Shown one piece after another: positions 22,177 to 32,219 of a stretch of DNA of 64,000 bases. The notes below the pieces were generated by a model that saw only the letters and a list, made by a program, of their open reading frames with translations, did no database searches and was not told where the DNA came from. Position 1 is the stretch's first letter. Every line of letters starts with the position of its first letter. Location of the stretch: the NCBI GenBank assembly GCA_013368445.1, contig JAACJO010000008.1, positions 248,001-312,000 of the forward strand, read 5' to 3'. A program made the translations under genes and the position numbers. The DNA comes from Leucocoprinus leucothites (taxonomy: Eukaryota > Basidiomycota > Agaricomycetes > Agaricales > Agaricaceae).

Positions 22177-24324
22177 ATGCCACTGCTCTTCTCTGTGTTT
22201 CTTGCTCTAGGTGTATTGACTGGCTGGCTCGTATACCAAGTGTTCATAGCTCCGAAGTTCAACCCCCTGCAGCGAATTGCTGGACCTCCGAGTAAAGGCT
22301 TTACGGGGAACATGTCGAGAGTTCTTGAGTGAGTCTCCATACTTATGTCCCTTCTCGGCTTTGTACTGACAACAATACAAGCCCTGCAAGCTCTCCCAAA
22401 GCACATGAAATCTACGTTAGGAGATATGGACGATCAATACGCATAAGGGGATTAGGGCCAGTAAGTCGGCTTACTCCTCTCAGTATTGCATCATTGCATC
22501 CTTATCATACACACTCGTACACTCAGTGGGACGAGCGTCTCCTGACATTGGATCCCTTGTCCGTCCAACATGTCCTCAAGAACACAACAATATATGAAAA
22601 GCCGTGGCAGTCTCGTGCACTCATCACAAGCCTAATAGGATGTGGCATGCTCTCCGCTGAAGGTCACGTTCACAAGCGTCAACGACGTGTCGCTACGCCT
22701 GCATTCTCCATCCAAAACCTTCGAGAACTTATACCTTTGGTATTCAACAAAGGGACCCAGTTGAAGGATAAGTGGATGCGTTTGGCATCCGAAGGAGCCC
22801 AAACGTGTGAAGGTCCCGCAGCGACGGTGGATGTTTGTCGCGAGCTTAGTAGGGCTACGTTTGATGTCATCGGGATCGCTGGTCAGTACTCACAGAGCAT
22901 GTTCTGATTTGAGACTCACTTGTCAATAGGCTTTGACTACAACTTCAATTCTATCCAAGACGAATCTAACGAGCTTTTTATTGCCTACAAGGATATGTTC
23001 GAGATGGCTCTCGCTCAAGGCAACCCCGTCGTAACTCTGTTGGCCATATATTTCCCCTGGCTGAACAAAATCATTGTGAGTTGTACCTCCTCATTCAGAT
23101 TAATGATTTGGTACAAATAATGCTATAGCCAGATAAGCGTCAGAGGACCGTCGAACGCTGTAAAGCCACCATCCGTCGTGTCGCAGGTAGATTGATCCAG
23201 GAAAAGAAACGCAAGATTGAGGATGCTGCCCGACTTGGCAAGACTTATGATGGGAAGGACCTCCTGAGCCTTCTACGTGAGTTGCCCCATCCTCTCCAAG
23301 TATTCTTAATGATAATAACGGGTAACGCTTCAGTGAAATCAAATACCTCAAGCGACATTGCCCCTGAGACCCGCATCTCAGACGAGGACATCCTCCACAA
23401 CATTAATACATTCATGTTCGCGGGCTCAGACACCACTTCCCTTTCTCTCACATGGTCACTCTACCTCCTCTCTCAACATCCCGACATGCAAACCCGCCTG
23501 CGAAATGAACTCCTCTCTGTCGCTCCCGCTACTCCCATTTCCGACTTGACAGAAGAAGAAATCCAATCTCTGTACAACAACCTCTCGAATTTACCTTTCC
23601 TTCATAACGTTACTCGAGAATCGCTACGACTGATTCCGCCACTACATTCTTCTATTCGTGTAGCCACACAGGATGATGAAGTGCCAACTATGTACCCTGT
23701 TCATGATCGTAACGGGAACCCTATCAAAGGGAAGAGAAGTGTTACATTACCTAAAGGAAGCTTTGTCCATGTCGCTGTAGAGGGGTTCAACTTGGACAAG
23801 GAAATGTGGGGCGAAGATGCTTGGGAATTCAAGTTCGTTTTACCTTGTTTCGTTATGTATATCCGACAACTAACGTTCTCTTCAGTCCTGATCGCTGGGA
23901 TGCTCTTCCCGAAAAAGCTCAAGAATTACCTGGCTTATTCTCAAATACACTCTCATTCTCGGCTGGACCACGAGTGAGTGTTCTGATTCGATTCTGAATT
24001 ATTGGCAGTCAACCCTGACGCATCCTTAGTCTTGCATTGGCATGCGATTTTCTATGATAGAGATCAAGACCTTCCTGTACATCCTCCTCACCCATTTTGA
24101 GTTTGCTCCCACCGGCGACAAGATTCACCGCGTCAATGTGTAAGTCCTATGGTGTTGTCAACAGCCTGAGTCACTGAATGCTCATTGCTTGCTTGATCAG
24201 TGTTTTAACACGACCTTTTATCTCGAAACGATTCAAGGAAGGGAGTCAGCTACCAATGATTGTGAAGCAATTCGTTCCAAAGGCAGCACCTCCCGATGAA
24301 CATGTAACATCTCACACTCTGTAG
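22177..24324 (+). CDS. cytochrome P450 monooxygenase (566 aa)
   Basis: Membrane-bound haem monooxygenase, probably in the ER. Exons: 22177-22328, 22382-22460, 22527-22881, 22930-23075, 23129-23276, 23334-23832, 23886-23973, 24030-24139 and 24201-24324. The N-terminus carries one membrane anchor (LLFSVFLALGVLTGWLVYQVF) and a Pro-rich hinge (AGPPSKGF). Helix C has WQSRALITSLIGCGMLSAEG with HKRQRR. Helix I has FMFAGSDTTSLSL, helix K has ESLR, and PDRW precedes the haem loop FSAGPRSCIG, split by an intron between GPR and SCIG. All key residues are present, so it should be active. The substrate is unknown; no secondary-metabolite backbone enzyme is nearby, so it is more likely a stand-alone P450 from the large agaricomycete repertoire. 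Confidence 0.93.
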
Positions 24325-24601
24325 GCAAAAAGTAGCTTCCTAATGCCCCGGTTGGCGCGCTTTCGATTCTGCTTTCGATATCTATACCCTCATAGTTACT
24401 GTCCCATGGGAAGGACTATCCCGCAATGAAAGTTTTGGCTGTTATTATACATGGAGAGACATACACTTCTGATAATACATGCAATTTGCAGACGGTGCAT
24501 ATACTCACTAAATAATAATCCTACAAAGGCTCGACAAAAACCCCAAGAGTCCAAGAAACGTCTAGGCGCGACCAGGTACCACTCCAAAAATTAGCAATCA
24601 A

Positions 24602-26059
24602 TCAACTTTGCATGCCTGTAAGTGGCGCAAGGCTTCCCGAAGTTGAACTCGCATGTACCGGCTTCATTGTCCTCCCGGTCAATTGCCGCCCCCAGTCCAC
24701 AACGCCGCTGCTTGCACGAGCAAATAATTTCTTCATCCTTTCACCTTTCACCTTCATGGTTGATCCAACTTGGTGTCCGACTCCTCCGCTCTCATTTCCG
24801 GTATTGAAGACACCGCTCCCAGACTTTGGCCTGCTCCTCTTACCCTTCTGCCTTTCGGGTGTGATATTGATAAAGGATTTTGCACCATGAAGGAGTGCAC
24901 CTGAGCTTGCATTCCTTCCATTTCCGCCACTGTTGATATTGTACAAAGGGTGCGATGGTGGATGCTGACCAGACCCAGGACGCTCATGAGCACGATTCGT
25001 ACCGAAACCAGGCAGAGTGCTTTCCCCGCAACCGGTATTGGAATAGCGATGCGATGCATTATCACTCCTCCGCGTTGCTCCATGCGCAAAGGGAGGGGCT
25101 AGAGAACTAGCTCCTTTGCTCAAGTCAAAATGACCCTCAGGACTCAAGGCCATGTTGTTCATGTGCCGATCGGGATTGCTTCCAATCAAATAAGGGTTTG
25201 AGTAAACTGCTGAAGAAGCGTAGATCGACGGTGCTTGGTCACACAATGCAGAAAGGTGGTCGTTTGTACTGTTCAGTGTGATGTATGGTACCTCTGGAAC
25301 GGGGACGGCCTTGGGCCTCTGGAAGCTGGTGGGCCTACTCAGCGACCAACTTCGTTTCCTCTCTTCGTGTTTAGTAGGCTGTGATGAACTAGATCCCAGC
25401 ATAGAGCCTGACATGAATTTCAGGGACCTGATCTTTGGCACAGGTCTTCTCGAGACCACCCCTGGCTCGTTGAGAAGCTCCTTCTTCGACTCTGAGCGCA
25501 TACTGGCGACTTTGCGGATAATTCGCGGTAGGCGGGGAAGTGGGATAGAAGGGGCGGGCGCAGGAGGTGGTAGTCGATCTAGTCGACGAGATGGAAATGT
25601 GTCCCTGTGAAGCGGAGGATTCAGTCGTTCGCGCTTTTCCTCGTTGCTGTTCTCAGAAACATCGCGAGAGACCAGACCCATACGCGCCAGTTCCCTGCTG
25701 ATCTCTGCATCTTGACTTGCTGAGTTTTGGAGATCTGAACGGAGCAGTGGATGGGCCCACCCGTCAGGATGCTGGATCAGGGGTGATGCAGAGTAACGCC
25801 GCTCTGGCTTTGTGATTGCCTCGAGCTGTTGTGAATACCATGGCGAGCTACGCATGCGCCTGAGAACTGGAGTTATCGAAGGGGGTTGAGGAAAATCGTA
25901 GTGAAAGTAATCGTCGCTGTCGTCATCGTCGTCAATGTCGGACTCTGTGGGCTGAGTATCAGTCAAGGAGGAAAGCTCCTGGTTAACGGGGGGAATGTCG
26001 GGGACGACGCCTGTTCGCCTGGAGACGTCGCCCATTGAGCGGGCAGTGCGAAGAGACAT
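24602..26059 (-). CDS. unrecognised basic, Ser/Pro-rich protein
   Basis: A single open frame on the minus strand, read here from Met at 26059 (MSLRTARSMGDVSRRTGVVPDIPPVNQE). The frame is also open up to another ATG at 26188, but that lies only 22 bp from the RPS2 stop and adds 43 hydrophobic residues of doubtful character; an intron between them is possible. Visible features are an acidic stretch (DIDDDDDSDDYFHYDF), poly-Pro segments (LPPPAPAPSIPLPRLPRIIRK), many SxR/RxxS sites, and a basic C-terminus (KGKRSRPKSGSG, KVKGERMKKLFARASSGVVDWGRQ). No catalytic domain or membrane helix is seen. It is probably a disordered regulatory or scaffold protein, found in one strand array with RPS2. Confidence 0.6.
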   Translation of the reverse strand: MSLRTARSMGDVSRRTGVVPDIPPVNQELSSLTDTQPTESDIDDDDDSDDYFHYDFPQPPSITPVLRRMRSSPWYSQQLEAITKPERRYSASPLIQHPDGWAHPLLRSDLQNSASQDAEISRELARMGLVSRDVSENSNEEKRERLNPPLHRDTFPSRRLDRLPPPAPAPSIPLPRLPRIIRKVASMRSESKKELLNEPGVVSRRPVPKIRSLKFMSGSMLGSSSSQPTKHEERKRSWSLSRPTSFQRPKAVPVPEVPYITLNSTNDHLSALCDQAPSIYASSAVYSNPYLIGSNPDRHMNNMALSPEGHFDLSKGASSLAPPFAHGATRRSDNASHRYSNTGCGESTLPGFGTNRAHERPGSGQHPPSHPLYNINSGGNGRNASSGALLHGAKSFINITPERQKGKRSRPKSGSGVFNTGNESGGVGHQVGSTMKVKGERMKKLFARASSGVVDWGRQLTGRTMKPVHASSTSGSLAPLTGMQS

Positions 26060-26209
26060 GCGCAAATCACTCAATTTTATCAAAAAATTCACAATCATCT
26101 GGCTTCTTCTTTGCCCGCCTACCTGTCTTTCCAAATCAGGAAGGAAGCTCGCCTTATTTGTCAAGAGAAACACATGGATAGCTAGCAAATTGTAGAGTAC
26201 AGCAGGAAT

Positions 26210-27082
26210 CTAGTACTTCTTGGCAGCAAGCTGGAGGTGGGCACTGAACTCGTCGTACGGCAGCTTCGACAGAGGAATCTCTCGCCACAGGTCAGGTGTG
26301 AGGAATGCATACGTCTTGGTGATCTATGGCGTTTATCAGTATCGGTGTTCATATACTCCTCGCCGGATGTCACTTACGGCAGCAAAGGTGGCTTTCAAGA
26401 AGTTACCCATCGTCGCAGTTGAACCCTTTGATTGTGTGTACACATCCTGGACACCAGCGAGCTGCAGAAGTCGTTTCGACGCAGGGGCAGCGACGATACC
26501 AGTTCCACGGGGGGCGGGAATGAGACGACACATGACCGATCCCACTTTTCCGCTGACCTTTGAAGGCACAGTATGGGGCTCACCGAGAGCGGCACCCCAG
26601 TAACCACGACGAACAGGGATAACAGAAAGTTTGGCAAGGATGATGGCACCACGAATGGCAGTGGCTACTTCCTTTGCGCACTTGACGCCGAGGCCGACGT
26701 GACCGTCAAAGTCACCAATGGCAACAAAGGCCTTGAAACGTGTACGTTGTCCGGCACGCGTTTGCTTTTGAACGGGCATGATCTTCATGACCTCATCTTT
26801 GAGTTTGGGGAGGAAAAAGTCGATGATCTGGAACTCTTTAACCGGGAGTGAGAAGAGGTAAATTTCCTCCATTGATTTGATCTTTCCGTCCTTCACCAGA
26901 CGGCCGAGTTTAGTGACGGGAACCCTGGGTTCGAGATGAGATTGCGAATAGATCTAGTAAAATCTAACGCACCATTCCTTGTCCTCTTCTTTGCGACCAC
27001 CGCGACGGGGTCCACGACGACCTCTGCCACGATCACCACGTCCACGTCCGAATCCACCACGTCCACGAGGAGCGTCAGCCAT
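26210..27082 (-). CDS. rps2: 40S ribosomal protein uS5 (RPS2), 256 aa
   Basis: Small-subunit protein near the mRNA entry channel, needed for decoding accuracy. Minus-strand exons: 27082-26973, 26924-26378 and 26323-26210. The N-terminus is a glycine/arginine-rich tail ([20 protein letters not shown]), the usual methylated RGG segment. The S5 domain follows: [20 protein letters not shown], then [37 protein letters not shown]. The C-terminal part is [19 protein letters not shown] and [19 protein letters not shown], ending LAAKKY. Length is normal for eukaryotes. The next gene on the same strand starts about 150 bp beyond its stop; upstream is the divergent antizyme gene. Confidence 0.97.
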
Positions 27083-27461
27083 TTTTGAGTGTTATAAAGA
27101 GTCGTGAAACTGAGAAACTCGAACGTCAGCACTTGATTAGGGTAAAGGTGTATAAAGAGGTGCAGAGCCGTCCGAATGCCCATCCATGGGCGAGAAACAG
27201 CATCCATCCAAAGACCAGCATAGAAACTGTCCCAAATCACACAGCTCTTGAAATCGAGCACCTGTATGCCCTATGCAATCGAAAGATGATACTCACAGTC
27301 TTGAGGTCGCTGCTGCGAACGGCGTGGGGGTCCCTTACCTTCTGTTGAGCCGCTTTCGCTATCTCGTTGCCGTAAATGGTATCCGTGGGAGTCGGCAGGC
27401 CAGATAGTCACGTGAAGAGGAGCAGACTCACTTAGTCAGCATTATACAAGAGTCAGGTACG
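27083..27461. other. divergent promoter region of RPS2 and antizyme
   Basis: About 380 bp between the RPS2 start (minus strand) and the first ATG of the antizyme transcript (plus strand). No tRNA or credible coding frame is seen. A weak minus-strand frame runs through it from the RPS2 side but has no protein-like continuity. It must hold control elements for two strongly regulated genes, one of them ribosomal. Confidence 0.5.
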
Positions 27462-27671
27462 ATGGCATTGTGTGGCTTATCCCGTCTCGCATCCCACACC
27501 AGTGGTGAGTTCTCTTCGGCTCGGTTTTTCCTGCCATGACATTGCTGACCCAGTCTTGCAGCATCACCAATACTCGATCGTATCTTCCAAAGCTCAACCC
27601 CCTTTCAACTTACCAAATTGGCAGGATATGTCGCTAAGTACCATGTCGAATTTTACAAATCAACAATCTAG
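27462..27671 (+). promoter_or_regulatory. candidate upstream ORF (50 codons, spliced) overlapping the antizyme start
   Basis: The first ATG of the likely antizyme transcript is at 27462. Spliced from 27504 to 27562 (donor GTGAGT, acceptor TTGCAG) it encodes 50 residues, MALCGLSRLASHTSASPILD ... FQLTKLAGYVAKYHVEFYKS, and stops at 27669-27671. The antizyme start at 27628 lies inside it in another frame. Ribosomes must therefore bypass this ATG by leaky scanning, or the transcript must begin further downstream. Upstream ORFs are known in some polyamine-pathway genes, but this particular peptide is not one I recognise. Its regulatory role is inference. Confidence 0.45.
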
Positions 27672-28967
27672 TCTTCGCCCCACGTAAGTCGGACCCTCCT
27701 TGGTCCTTTTCACTGGTGCTGATTGATTCTTTCTGTTTAGCAACGCTGGTCAAAGCGTTGGAGATGGGGCTGCTTCTTTCGACACCTCCGTGCCTAACAT
27801 GCTCGCTGTTTGTCAATTAGAGGGCAACGACGACATGTACTATTACTCTACTACCTTCTCTGGGGGGGCGGGGGTACGTTTTTTGTCGTTTTTCATTTCA
27901 TCAGGGCTAATCGTCGTATTTTTTTCAACCTCTTGCCCTATTCTTGCATCGTGTCGTGGACTTCATTTCGCCTTATCCGATAAAGTGGTGCTTTTGACGC
28001 CCCTAAGAGCAAATGCCCTCCAGACAGAGGGTCGTCGGACTGTGTGACAGGCGGTCCGGCGTCGTACTTCTCCTCTCCACCATGCTCCATTTCTTCTTCT
28101 CCCATTTCTTTCTCTACTTCTCCCACCTCCCCTTCAGGCACGAGGGCGTTCACAAAGACTTTCGCCTATTCTCCCACCACGGCGGCCCCGATCACCACCA
28201 TTGACTACACTCATGGCAAGCTTCACCAACCTTTCCGTCAAGACATCAGAACTCGCTCAGCTATTAATATAAATGTTCCACGTGCTATTCCTGCTCCGAC
28301 TCGCTCTGGATCAAATGCAAGCTCGTCAGGGTTTTCGACTCCGCCCTTGACTCCGGACGATAGCAGTTGTAGCAGCAGCAGCAGTATCGATAGCATATCA
28401 CTCGACCCTATCGGTCAAACTGGATACCCTCCAGCTGGTCAAAAGGCGGCTTCGGCTGCACATGCCGAGGATGCACTGGATTATCTGATGACCATTTTCC
28501 CAAAGGACGGGGTCAAGATTTTACCTTACTCCAAGAGCGTTTCCATTTCTGCGCCCAGTCTCGGAGCAGCGTTTGAAGGTGTCGTCCTTCAGTTACCCGG
28601 GAAACCCAAAACGCTTTATGTGGATGGCAAAAATGCAGCCATGGTTAGCCTCCGTGAAAGGTGCGTTTCCACATCTTCTGTCTTGTCTTTCACTTTCTGT
28701 GAGACAGTCGTGGGACGGAACATGGTGGCTATTTGTATTTTCCATCCGCTTGGTTTACTCACTTTTTCCCTTCTTTGCAGCATCGTTGCTCTGTTAGATT
28801 TGGCATCAGAAAATCTGGACTGCAACGCCTTGGTTATTGTCCTGGAAAGGTCTGCACCGAATTTGGGCGAGTTACTCCATTCTTTGATGTACGTCGGTGG
28901 CGTGGTCGTTACAAAGCCTCCGTTTGCCGTTGATTCCGCATTTGTTCTTGTTGGCTTGGAAATATGA
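27628..28967 (+). CDS. oaz: ornithine decarboxylase antizyme, expressed by +1 ribosomal frameshifting (349 aa)
   Basis: Antizyme binds ornithine decarboxylase, sends it to the proteasome and blocks polyamine uptake. Polyamines induce it through a +1 frameshift. Exons: 27628-27683, 27741-27873, 27986-28660 and 28781-28967. The zero frame begins MSLSTMSNFTNQQSSLRPT and ends after 66 codons at ...FSGGAGWCF with TTT-TGA-C at 27992-27998. Skipping the T of TGA continues as DAPKSKCPPDRGSSDCV. This leads to the antizyme domain: AHAEDALDYLMTIFPKDGVKILPYS, GAAFEGVVLQLPGKPKTLYVD, and SIVALLDLASENLDCNALVIVLERSAPNLGELLHSLMYVGGVVV. With one skipped base the exon lengths total 350 codons. The N-terminal exons were chosen because they put the stop at a recognised type of shift site; the domain call itself is firm. 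Confidence 0.87.
27992..27998 (+). promoter_or_regulatory. +1 programmed frameshift site TTT-TGA-C of antizyme
   Basis: The zero-frame stop TGA (27995-27997) follows a phenylalanine codon TTT, and C follows the stop. This is the weak-termination context used by antizyme mRNAs. The +1 codon GAC at 27996 opens the long antizyme frame. It sits nine bases into exon 3 of the coding part, directly after the intron ending at 27985. Confidence 0.75.
28033..28061 (+). other. possible RNA hairpin downstream of the antizyme shift site
   Basis: CGTCGGAC at 28033-28040 can pair with GTCCGGCG at 28054-28061 (eight pairs including one G-U), leaving a 13-base loop. A second option is pairing of GACGCC right at the shift site (27996-28001) with GGCGTC at 28058-28063. 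The two share bases and could compete. The distance to the stop (about 35 bases for the hairpin) is longer than in the mammalian pseudoknot, so a stimulatory role is speculative. Confidence 0.3.
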
Positions 28968-29256
28968 AGTTCCACTCAAGGTGAGGATTTTGTTTTGTTA
29001 AAATGGGAAGGAAAATATGGAGAGATTCAGAGTAGGAGGGGTCAAAAAACTTCTTAAACACATTATTCCTCTTCATCTCTTCCAACTTTCTTTCCTCTGC
29101 ATTTTACTTTTTATGTTTGAATAATTACGTATGCCAGACAATCTCGTAGTACTCGTAAATGAGTATATATTCTTGATTTTTGTTCAGAGTTATCGGGTAC
29201 TCTCCAGGCAAAGATTGAGCAAATGGTAAGAAAATTTAACGAGATATGATCCCCTT

Positions 29257-30322
29257 CTACATGATAATACATCCGTCATCACTGCGCTCGATACGGCGTG
29301 TGATTTCATCAGCACCAACGCCACGGCGACTACTCGAGTCAAGCTGAACAACGAGAACACCAGCATTGTTCGGGTCGAGTTCCGCAGACAGCTGGTACCT
29401 TACCGAACATGATCTTGTAAGTAAACGATCGTGCGTAACCTATGTTAAGGGAACCTCACTTGTACATGAGTTCTTCTATCGCGGGTTTGAGTTTGGCGGC
29501 GCCATTCTTGGAATGTAGGCCCTTGCCGACGATGAGGTGAATCTCGTTGTCGCCTCGTGCTCGAGCCTGTTGGAGAGCACGGTCTGTGTAGGTGATAGCT
29601 TCTTTGACAAAGAGGCCGTGCAGATCAACCTCATGAGGTTGACTGTCCTGTTATGAGATTGTATCGGGTGAGATAAAAACAGTACTCTGAAAGAGCCCCT
29701 TTCGCCGGACGAACTTTGTTGTTTTCTACATATATAGATTGAAACCCTTCAGTCTCTGACATTGTGTTCCTGAGGACGAGACCCAGTCACGTACCGATAA
29801 AGATCCATTCACTAGCTTGCCTGTTCAGCTCCTCCATGCGGTTTTTGTGTTGCTTGCCTTTGTTGGAGAGTTCCTTGGCTCGGGCACCATCGCCATTTGA
29901 ATACGCTTGGTGACTTTCTTCGAAGCACCTGGCCATGGCATCACCTTCCTCACTTGCCTGGCTGCGGAGGGAGACATAATGAGGGTCGTCCTGGTTAATA
30001 AGGTTCTGATCCTACAAGAAGATTACTCTGCGTGTTATCTGGAGGCTGGAGGAGAAAACCACCCGACCTTGTTGTAAGGAGCACTAATATGGTGAGGTCG
30101 CTGTGGCGCCGGTTGTTGGTGATGCTGTTGAGCAGGCGGTTTGTGAGGCTTTGGAGGTGCGTGCTGAGGCTTATGCTCTGTGGGGGGACGCTGCCATGGT
30201 TGCTGTTGAGGGGGTGGATACTGGTGCTGGTATTGTTGATGAGGAGTCGGTTCAGGCGCAGGTTTGGGCTCTTGTCCACCTCCACAAATGAAGTTGAAAA
30301 CTGCCTTCAAGAAACTCAGCAT
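29257..30322 (-). CDS. DUF1771-Smr domain protein
   Basis: Minus-strand gene from MLSFLKAVFNFICGGGQE at 30322 to DDGCIIM at 29257. The first ~95 residues are a Pro/Gln/His-rich low-complexity tail. The DUF1771 helical extension follows (DDPHYVSLRSQASEEGDAMARCFEESHQAYSNGDGARAKELSNKGK, EELNRQASEWIFIENN). The Smr domain begins EVDLHGLFVKEAITYTDRAL and contains HLIVGKGLHSKNGAAKLKPAIEELM. The LDLHG-type motif here is VDLHG, and the HIVGKG-like motif is HLIVGKG. Smr domains are nucleic-acid nickases or RNA endonucleases; in eukaryotes related proteins act in mRNA no-go decay. Whether this one cleaves RNA is not shown by sequence. It is divergent from the Cys-rich membrane gene. Confidence 0.88.
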
Positions 30323-30708
30323 CTCCCCGGATGGTATGAGGGTATGGAGGAGGGAAATAGAACGGCCGCCCGAAAGCGCTCAGCGACGGTGGACACGAGG
30401 CTGAGGAGAAGGACTGAGCGCGTCTATCCCCATCTTCATTCCATCACTACAAGTATCCCTAAATGTGCGCTTTCGTAGATTCTCTAGTTTACAAGGCACC
30501 TGCAGTGTACCTCTACAAGGTCATACCTAGGAGACACTTTACAACATGATGTAGCGTAAGAACTAGTCTGTGCTCATTCTGTGATCTGTAGGGGTCAGGA
30601 AGAGGGGGTTGTCATGTTGAGCGTGGGAAGGGTGTGACAGAGGCCATCAGCAACAGGGTGCACTGCGGCCATCTGCCTTATTCCTCCTCTTTTCTCTCTC
30701 TCTCCCTA
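30323..30708. other. divergent promoter between Smr and Cys-rich membrane protein genes
   Basis: About 390 bp with no coding frame that survives inspection. The 50 bases before the plus-strand start are a pyrimidine tract (ttcctcctcttttctctctctctcccta), as often seen just upstream of starts in this genome, for example before cysteine synthase and the Zn2Cys6 gene at 41.6 kb. Confidence 0.5.
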
Positions 30709-32044
30709 ATGCGCTCTCATTCCCTCACGCTCCTTTTACTGTCCTCCTTCGCAGCCGTACATGCAGGCAACGTCACGACGGGCGGCCAATGCAACCAGGG
30801 CAATAACCGTCTTCAGACCGGGACGTATCAATTCTGGAGCGAATGCACCGCTACCAACTATTGCTCGGATGAGGGCAAATGCACGCCAAAGGGCTGCAGA
30901 AGAGACGACTTTCCTTTTGGTTATGCTCAAGACTCTCATATAATTCCAGACAAATGTCCAAGGGGTCAGTTCTGCCCCGATGAAGGCACCGCCTGCCAGG
31001 CCCTTCTTCCTGTTGGCAGCCCATGTCAAATGAACCGCGATGGTGAGTGTGCTCTATTTTTTCTTTCTTTCAAAATGCACGCTCATCATTTTTTTTACAG
31101 ATCAGTGCGAAGCACCGCCCAACTTTAAAGAGCTGGCGGATACTACCGGTCGAGGTCTCAATTCCAACGGATCAGTGTGTCTCAACAATGTTTGCATGTA
31201 CGGCTCCCGATACATCACTCTGTCTCTTTATTGAATTCCCTTAGGTGGGCCAACGTCACCCTGCAAAACCCCTGTGTGGTCGAAAACACCGCATACATTG
31301 CCTACGAGATTGGAGGAGAATTTATTGATATCGTTTCACGAGGAAACTGTGCCACTGGCCTCTACTGTGATTCCGTCCAGAAGGTTTGCCTGAATGAGAA
31401 GGCTCTTGGTGAACAGTGCGACGGTGACAAAGAGTGCGTAGCACATCTCTATTTTTTTTATTTTTTTTTGCATGTATATCTAACCTTGCGCTGTCTAGGT
31501 GTATTTCTTGGAACTGCCAGGCGGATGGTACTTGTGGTAGACCCGCTGCTGAACCTCGCCATTTTGGAATTTATGTTTACATATTGGTTGCTTTGGGAAT
31601 TTTCGGAGGTGAGCTGCGTTGATTAAAGCGCTATACGCCGGTGTAACCATTCCAAAAGGCATGTTTGGCACTCTGATCGGGCTCTTCTGTTTCCACCGTA
31701 AACAAAGAGATACTGAGCGCGAGAAACGTATGCAATACTGGAAGGAGCAGGTACGTCAGGTTTGTCATGTTCTATAACCGTTATTCTCACGGCAGAACCA
31801 GAACGCTTTCCACCAAAATCTCAAGAACATGCGCGAGACAGCCAGGCTGTCAATTCTTTCTCTGAACGAAAGGAGTGCCCGGAGCACGATGTACAGTCGC
31901 GAAGACACTCAGCCTATCCTGCAGGGCAACGTGCAAAAGACGTCTGGATTGCGTAATTACATGGCCCGCGACGACGGTTCTGACTACGATGATGGCGTAG
32001 TGATGCAGCCAACGAAGAGGATGCAGGATGGAAATAGGTTCTGA
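30709..32044 (+). CDS. secreted/type I Cys-rich single-pass membrane protein (356 aa)
   Basis: Exons: 30709-31042, 31101-31197, 31245-31433, 31499-31608, 31659-31750 and 31796-32044. A signal peptide (MRSHSLTLLLLSSFAAVHA) is followed by a ~230-residue Cys-rich ectodomain. The cysteines come in small knots (GGQCNQGNN, SECTATNYCSDEGKCTPKGC, DKCPRGQFCPDEGTACQALLPVGSPCQ, GNCATGLYCDSVQKVCLNEKALGEQCDGDKEC) that resemble Dickkopf/colipase-like repeats. One transmembrane helix follows (FGIYVYILVALGIFGGMFGTLIGLFC). The basic cytoplasmic tail contains HRKQRDTEREKRMQYWKEQNQ and a Ser/Arg-rich end. I recognise it as a type conserved in basidiomycetes but know no function; a cell-surface receptor or wall-associated role is guesswork. 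Confidence 0.82.
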
Positions 32045-32219
32045 TGTACTAGATAGCTTTTCGGTAGACTGATAGGACATTTTATACCTGGATACTATCT
32101 CTATTTCTGGATTTTTTTAATAATCTTTGTCGAGTTGTATCAGTGTGGTGTGTATGCTAAGTTTGGAATGCTGCGCCAACCCCGCCACTCCTCTCGGCTC
32201 TTTCCCTCCCTCCACCACC

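Noticed and set aside
28045..28047. GTG-TGA-C as the antizyme frameshift site
   Set aside because: A +1 shift here leads to a Leu/Phe/His-rich frame that ends at 28204, not into the antizyme domain; TTT-TGA at 27992 fits.
28044..28967. The long frame from 28044 as an independent antizyme gene
   Set aside because: It has no ATG near its 5' end and is open further upstream to 27996, where it joins the shift site. The frame is part of the antizyme product.
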